A DNA stretch of 17,365 nt from Acidimicrobiaceae bacterium UBA7830 (GTDB lineage: Bacteria > Actinomycetota > Acidimicrobiia > Acidimicrobiales > Ilumatobacteraceae), in NCBI GenBank assembly GCA_002501485.1, contig DLTS01000096.1, forward strand, positions 55,539 to 72,903, read 5' to 3'. Position 1 is the first letter of the stretch. Each line of letters opens with the position of its first letter. The notes below the pieces were generated by a model. The model worked only from the letters and a program-made list of their open reading frames with translations, was not told where the DNA came from and did no database searches. Below, piece by piece: positions 13,468 through 17,365 of the stretch. Position numbers and translations under genes: made by a program.

Positions 13468-15792
13468 TCATTGGGTGCTCATTCCAGCTCGCCACATTCC
13501 TTCTTCGACGAGTTGTTTGATCACAGGATCAGGTTCTGAACGTCGTTGAAGGGTAACGCTATGAATCGTTGCCGTGCAGCGGTAGTCGTGAGGGTACGGG
13601 CCGACCGCTGATCCGGTATCAATACCTACATCGAACGTTTCTCCGCTCATTGAGTAAACGAGCGGCACCGTGCGTTCGATGCGGGTGCCAGCAACCGGGG
13701 TGCCATCTATCGACATGACGAGGTCTCCTCCGCCTCCGAAGCCACCTTCGTAGACAAAGTCGACGACGATGGTGTGTTCACCTTCAGAAAGTGTCTCGCC
13801 TGACACGGTGGTGATGTCGTGACCGAAGCAGTTGTAGGTGAATTGGGGTGCGCTGTCGCGTAGCCACATCGACCAGCCCGACATATTTCCGCCTTGGCAC
13901 ACAATGACACCCTCGGCCGTGTTGTCGATGTTGATATCGCCGGTGATGGTCCACGAACAGTTCTTAAGGTTGATCACCGATGATTCGGGCATCCGAACGT
14001 GTGCGGTGGAATACGTCATCGACGTGTTGTTGCCGAGGGAATGAGGCACTGCTAGGTCACCGTTGCGCGGGGAACCTGCATCTCGAAGCGGGTACACCCC
14101 GAGGCGACGAGCGTCAGCATCGAAGAGATCACGTAATTCGGCGAGGCGCTCGGGTTCGGCTTCGGCGAGATTGACCGATTGCGAGAAGTCGTTCTTGACG
14201 TCGTACAACTCCCAAACTTCATCGGGGCCATCGAATTCGTATGCCTGCATTCTGATCCACGGGACGCGACCGTGAAAGCATGACGCAATCCAGCCATCGT
14301 GGTACATCGCTCGGTTTCCAAGGATTTCAAAATATTGCGAGGTACGAGTACTTTCGCCGTCGGAGAGAAAGGTGTAGTTCATCGGAACCCCATCGAGTTC
14401 CATTTGTTCAATACCGTTCACTCGATCGGGTGGCGTGATGCCGGCAGCTGCGTAAATTGTCGGGGCTATATCAACGACGTGATGAAACTGGGAGCGCATA
14501 CCTCCGGCGGCAGTGATGTTATTGGGCCACGAGATTGCAAGCCCATTGCGGGTGCCTCCGAAATGTGACGCGACTTGTTTCATCCATTGGAATGGCGAGT
14601 CGAGCGCCCAAGCCCATCCAACATTGAAGTGGTTCTCGCAACGAGCGGTTCCGAAGTCGTCGATATGCTCGAGTAGCCACTCAGGGTCTTCGTGAACACC
14701 ATTTTGGAACGATGGTGCGCTCCACGCGCCGTGAATCGTCCCTTCCGCTGAGGCACCATTGTCACCGGTGAGATAAATGATGAGGGTGTCGGAACCATGG
14801 CGTTCATCAAGTACGCGTGCTGCGTCGATGACCCGACCGATGTGATGATCGGTATGGGCAAGGAAACCAGCGAAACATTCCATGAGTCGTGTAGCGACTG
14901 GCCGATACCGCTCTGGATAGTCGTCCCATGCAGGAATTTGGTCGGGACGTGTTGTGTTGACTGTGCCGGGAGGAATCACCCCGAGTTCGAGTTGACGTAT
15001 GTAAATGGCGTCGCGCAACGCATCCCAACCCTCATCGAATTGCCCGGCGAACCGATTTATCCAGTCAGCTGGTGCATGATGCGGAGCATGAACGGCGGGG
15101 GTCGAGAAATAGCAGAACCAGGGACGGTCAGGAGTCGACGCCCGCTGTCGTTCAAGCCACTCGATTGCTTGGTCAGCAAGATCTTCGGTGAGGTGGTAGT
15201 TGGGTCGACCTGCGTAAGGCGAAATTGGTGTGGTTTGGTCATAGACAGCAGGCTCCCACTGGGAAGCTTCGGCGCCGATAATGCCGTAGAACCGATCGAA
15301 GCCGAGCCCAGTCGGCCAACGATCGAACGGCCCTGACGGGCTCTGTTCCCATGAAGGGGCGAGGTGCCATTTTCCGAAGCACGAGGTCGAATATCCCGAC
15401 ATTCGCAGCACCTCAGCGACTGACGCTGCCTCGATCGGAATTGCAGAGTCGTATCCCGGATACGAGTTTGCGATCTCGGTGATGCCACCCATATGCACCC
15501 GGTGATGTTGTCGGCCAGTGAGGAGTGCCGCTCGAGTAGGCGAGCACAGCGCTGTGGTGTGGAACTGGTTGTACGACAATCCCTCATCGGCGACGCGTTG
15601 GAGCGCTGGCGATGGCACCGGGCCCCCGAATGTTGACATTGAGCCAAAGCCGACGTCATCGAGCATGATGAGCAGCACGTTCGGAGCACTCGTCGGCGCT
15701 GTGTGCTGCGCGAACGATGCTGGTGTTGAGTCAGAAAGTAGCCGTTTGATGTCTCCGGCAAACGGTTGTGATGAGTGAGGTAACTGTGTCAT
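13468..15792 (-). CDS. Type I (formylglycine) arylsulfatase-family enzyme with C-terminal beta-rich extension
   Basis: A sulfatase of 774 residues, predicted to hydrolyse sulfate esters. Residues visible: metal-binding Asp45-Asp46 in LLIMLDDVGFG, the maturation motif CSPTRAALLTG with Cys83 (converted to formylglycine in this family), Lys141 and His143 in FGKWHLAP, His235 in TPAVHAPHH, Asp344-Asn345 in TGDNGA and Lys405 in FQWMKQVASHFGGTRNG. The set is complete. The phrases TALCSPTRAALLTGR and GGTRNG resemble AtsA-like arylsulfatases. After the fold (about residue 560) comes a Gly- and Thr-rich beta region. The N-terminus (MTQLPHSSQPFAGDIKRLL) has no signal peptide, so it is probably cytoplasmic. 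ATG 15790-15792 is chosen over longer versions because it starts 7 nt after the upstream gene's stop. No formylglycine-generating enzyme gene is in the window. The true substrate is unknown. Confidence 0.93.
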   Translation of the reverse strand: MTQLPHSSQPFAGDIKRLLSDSTPASFAQHTAPTSAPNVLLIMLDDVGFGSMSTFGGPVPSPALQRVADEGLSYNQFHTTALCSPTRAALLTGRQHHRVHMGGITEIANSYPGYDSAIPIEAASVAEVLRMSGYSTSCFGKWHLAPSWEQSPSGPFDRWPTGLGFDRFYGIIGAEASQWEPAVYDQTTPISPYAGRPNYHLTEDLADQAIEWLERQRASTPDRPWFCYFSTPAVHAPHHAPADWINRFAGQFDEGWDALRDAIYIRQLELGVIPPGTVNTTRPDQIPAWDDYPERYRPVATRLMECFAGFLAHTDHHIGRVIDAARVLDERHGSDTLIIYLTGDNGASAEGTIHGAWSAPSFQNGVHEDPEWLLEHIDDFGTARCENHFNVGWAWALDSPFQWMKQVASHFGGTRNGLAISWPNNITAAGGMRSQFHHVVDIAPTIYAAAGITPPDRVNGIEQMELDGVPMNYTFLSDGESTRTSQYFEILGNRAMYHDGWIASCFHGRVPWIRMQAYEFDGPDEVWELYDVKNDFSQSVNLAEAEPERLAELRDLFDADARRLGVYPLRDAGSPRNGDLAVPHSLGNNTSMTYSTAHVRMPESSVINLKNCSWTITGDINIDNTAEGVIVCQGGNMSGWSMWLRDSAPQFTYNCFGHDITTVSGETLSEGEHTIVVDFVYEGGFGGGGDLVMSIDGTPVAGTRIERTVPLVYSMSGETFDVGIDTGSAVGPYPHDYRCTATIHSVTLQRRSEPDPVIKQLVEEGMWRAGMSTQ

Positions 15793-15799
15793 TTCATCA

Positions 15800-17365
15800 T
15801 CACTGTGTAAAGGCTGGGTGATCGAGCGCACTGAACGCAGAAATGACGGCGTCGGCGTCTCCGTCAACATTGACCGCACCGGTGTTGAGCGCTTCACTAA
15901 GGGTGACCGACCCGGTGAGGAGACCATCCCAGGTTAGGCGAGTGCAGTTCATCGTATGAGGTGCGTCAATGCCGCTCGTCAGGCACAAAATATGGTTCCT
16001 GAAGTGAAGTCCGCAGCGCTCGCCCTCGATCTCGAGTGCAATATGGCAATCGACGTCCTCCATTTTTTCGGGTTCGATCATCACCCTCAACACCCCCGCT
16101 GAGGTTGCGATATCCCACCCTGCGATTTGACGTCGACCAAGCCGGTGCGTCCGGTGCCGCGACATATCGATCGATCCTTCGACATCGAGTGCTTTGGTGA
16201 TGCACCAGTTCCGCACATTTGCGCTCGGTGTTCGCCTGGCCGCGGTGCGCAGGGCTGTTGCGAGAAGTCCACGATCTTCATCGGATGCATTGCGGTGATG
16301 GGCGAGCTGAGATGCGAGGTAGAGCCCCCAGCGAGTATCCGTGGTGAGGGCCTCCTCGCACCGAGAGCGGACGGCACCCTGGCCACCCATTGCTTCGATG
16401 AGATGCTCTGCATGATCTTGCGTGTCGAGCGGAAAAATGTTTGCAGGATCACCGTCAAAGAAGCCAAAGAGGCCTGTCCGGATCTGCCGAGCGTGGTGTT
16501 CGGCGATGCCGTAATGCTGCTGAGTGAGCCAATCATCTCCGAAACGGTTAGGTAGTCGAACCCGGTGCGCGATTTCGGCTGAGGTGGCTCCTCGATTTGT
16601 CCAGCGCACGGTTTGGTCCCAGAGAAACTGAATCGAGTCACGGTACGAGCGCAGGCGCTCGTCGATATCAATTGCGCCCGACAGCGGTGGGCCGTGTGTC
16701 GCCACAAGATGTTCGGCCCCGAGTGAATGAAGGTGATCAAGGCCAGTGAGAAGAATTCGTGGGTCGCGATATTCCTCCCCGCGGATCGCAAAGACATTGA
16801 ACAGGGCGGGCCAGAGGATGTTGTGGACCGCAACACCGATGGTCGGCATCCATAAAGTGACTGAATCGTCAGCATCAGACGGTGCTGGGGTTACCTCGAC
16901 CGTCAGGCCTGCGACCTCAATCGTGGTGGCCTCTGCGAAGGTATGGGTTGCTGGAACATGACCACCGGTAAAGGGCGCATGCTCTGGCATCCGGTACGCA
17001 CGCCCGAGCCCAACATTGACGATGCCGTCTGGGCCGTCGTGAGGTAGTTGCATGGCAAATTGCTCCACGAGGCCGCGCCCGTAGGCAGGAGCGATCTCGG
17101 TGGCAGAGCGACGAAGGTTGCCCTCGATGCGTGCATGACCCCAAATCGCCTCAATCGGTTCTGTGTCAAGAATGGCTTGGGTTCCGCTCACGTAGTGGAA
17201 GTGCGTATAGATCACTGCAACGATTGGAGCGTCGGTAACCGTTCGGAGCTCGATAAGAGCATCGCGCATTTCCTCAATCGATTCACCGGTATCGATGGCG
17301 ATGATGCCGTCGGGCACAGTGATGAACGTCTGGTTTGAGAGGCCGTTTCCCACGAGACACCACAC
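15800..17365 (-). CDS. Alkylsulfatase-like metallo-beta-lactamase-fold protein with altered metal site (5' end cut by right edge)
   Basis: At least 521 residues in the order of SdsA1/BDS1 alkylsulfatases: an MBL domain (visible residues 1 to about 230), an alkylsulfatase dimerisation domain (about 235-340, with SYRDSIQFLWDQTVRWTNRGATSAEIAHRVRLP and GFFDGDPANIFPL), then an SCP2-like C-terminal domain (about 400-521). The visible N-terminus WCLVGNGLSNQTFI and NVFAIRGEEYRDP are family hallmarks. The first visible codon is GTG, but the family normally extends further upstream, so the start lies outside the window. The metal motif HxHxDH reads HFHYVSG (His55, His57, Val59, Ser60), the AEN motif reads VHN (His181), and APAE reads DADD; His224 in ATHGPP is kept. 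It may therefore bind one metal, use different ligands, or have another substrate. It is followed 7 nt later by the sulfatase gene. Confidence 0.85.
   Translation of the reverse strand: MWCLVGNGLSNQTFITVPDGIIAIDTGESIEEMRDALIELRTVTDAPIVAVIYTHFHYVSGTQAILDTEPIEAIWGHARIEGNLRRSATEIAPAYGRGLVEQFAMQLPHDGPDGIVNVGLGRAYRMPEHAPFTGGHVPATHTFAEATTIEVAGLTVEVTPAPSDADDSVTLWMPTIGVAVHNILWPALFNVFAIRGEEYRDPRILLTGLDHLHSLGAEHLVATHGPPLSGAIDIDERLRSYRDSIQFLWDQTVRWTNRGATSAEIAHRVRLPNRFGDDWLTQQHYGIAEHHARQIRTGLFGFFDGDPANIFPLDTQDHAEHLIEAMGGQGAVRSRCEEALTTDTRWGLYLASQLAHHRNASDEDRGLLATALRTAARRTPSANVRNWCITKALDVEGSIDMSRHRTHRLGRRQIAGWDIATSAGVLRVMIEPEKMEDVDCHIALEIEGERCGLHFRNHILCLTSGIDAPHTMNCTRLTWDGLLTGSVTLSEALNTGAVNVDGDADAVISAFSALDHPAFTQ

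Noticed and set aside
15057..16875. Other minus-strand frames of 234 and 262 codons within the two sulfatase genes
   Set aside because: They are alternative frames of intact, motif-rich genes on the same strand, rich in Arg and Ser and without homology signals.
1..17365. Search for mobile elements, CRISPR arrays, tRNA or rRNA genes, phage genes or toxin-antitoxin pairs
   Set aside because: No transposase, integrase, long terminal inverted repeats, regularly spaced repeats or RNA gene signatures were seen by eye; all sizeable spacers are accounted for by regulatory sequence.

Overview
The window looks like a chromosomal stretch from a bacterium of the phylum Actinomycetota, perhaps the Acidimicrobiia. 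This is inferred from moderate-to-high GC, many GTG starts, several genes with a TANNNT box 6-7 nt before the start codon and no Shine-Dalgarno (leaderless style), a clustered ilvBNC operon with a peptide-type attenuator, and the protein families present. No marker gene such as 16S is in the window, so this is inference. Most of the content is biosynthesis and housekeeping; the right end is an organic-sulfate catabolism pair. I see no phage, IS element, CRISPR array, tRNA or rRNA.

Left block (1-5228): the 5' part of a minus-strand membrane protein (GTG start, running off the left edge) is divergent from a plus-strand run: Est30-like alpha/beta hydrolase, lgt, gatC, gatA, gatB. gatC, gatA and gatB are tightly packed (GTGA overlap, then an 8-nt overlap) and encode the amidotransferase that makes Gln-tRNA(Gln) and/or Asn-tRNA(Asn). 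An 11-bp perfect hairpin without a U-tract follows gatB.

Middle block (5229-12133): branched-chain amino acid (BCAA) synthesis. ilvD stands alone on the plus strand. It is separated from ilvBNC by a convergent minus-strand pair (flavin reductase, then a DUF3054 four-helix membrane protein) and a divergent 5-formyltetrahydrofolate cyclo-ligase. ilvB is preceded by a clear attenuator: a 16-residue leader peptide containing Val, Leu, Val-Val and Ile, a 12-bp hairpin, and a 10-bp GC-rich terminator with a T run. ilvB, ilvN and ilvC follow. Together ilvB/N, ilvC and ilvD supply three of the four steps to valine and isoleucine.

Right block (12134-17365): metY (O-acetylhomoserine sulfhydrylase, plus strand) is convergent with a minus-strand pair. 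One member is a type I formylglycine sulfatase. The gene upstream of it encodes an alkylsulfatase-like metallo-beta-lactamase-fold protein cut by the right edge. The two are 7 nt apart and probably form one operon. The MBL protein has lost most of the canonical metal-ligand pattern of SdsA1-type alkylsulfatases, which is the most unusual protein observation here. The ilvBNC attenuator is the clearest regulatory one.
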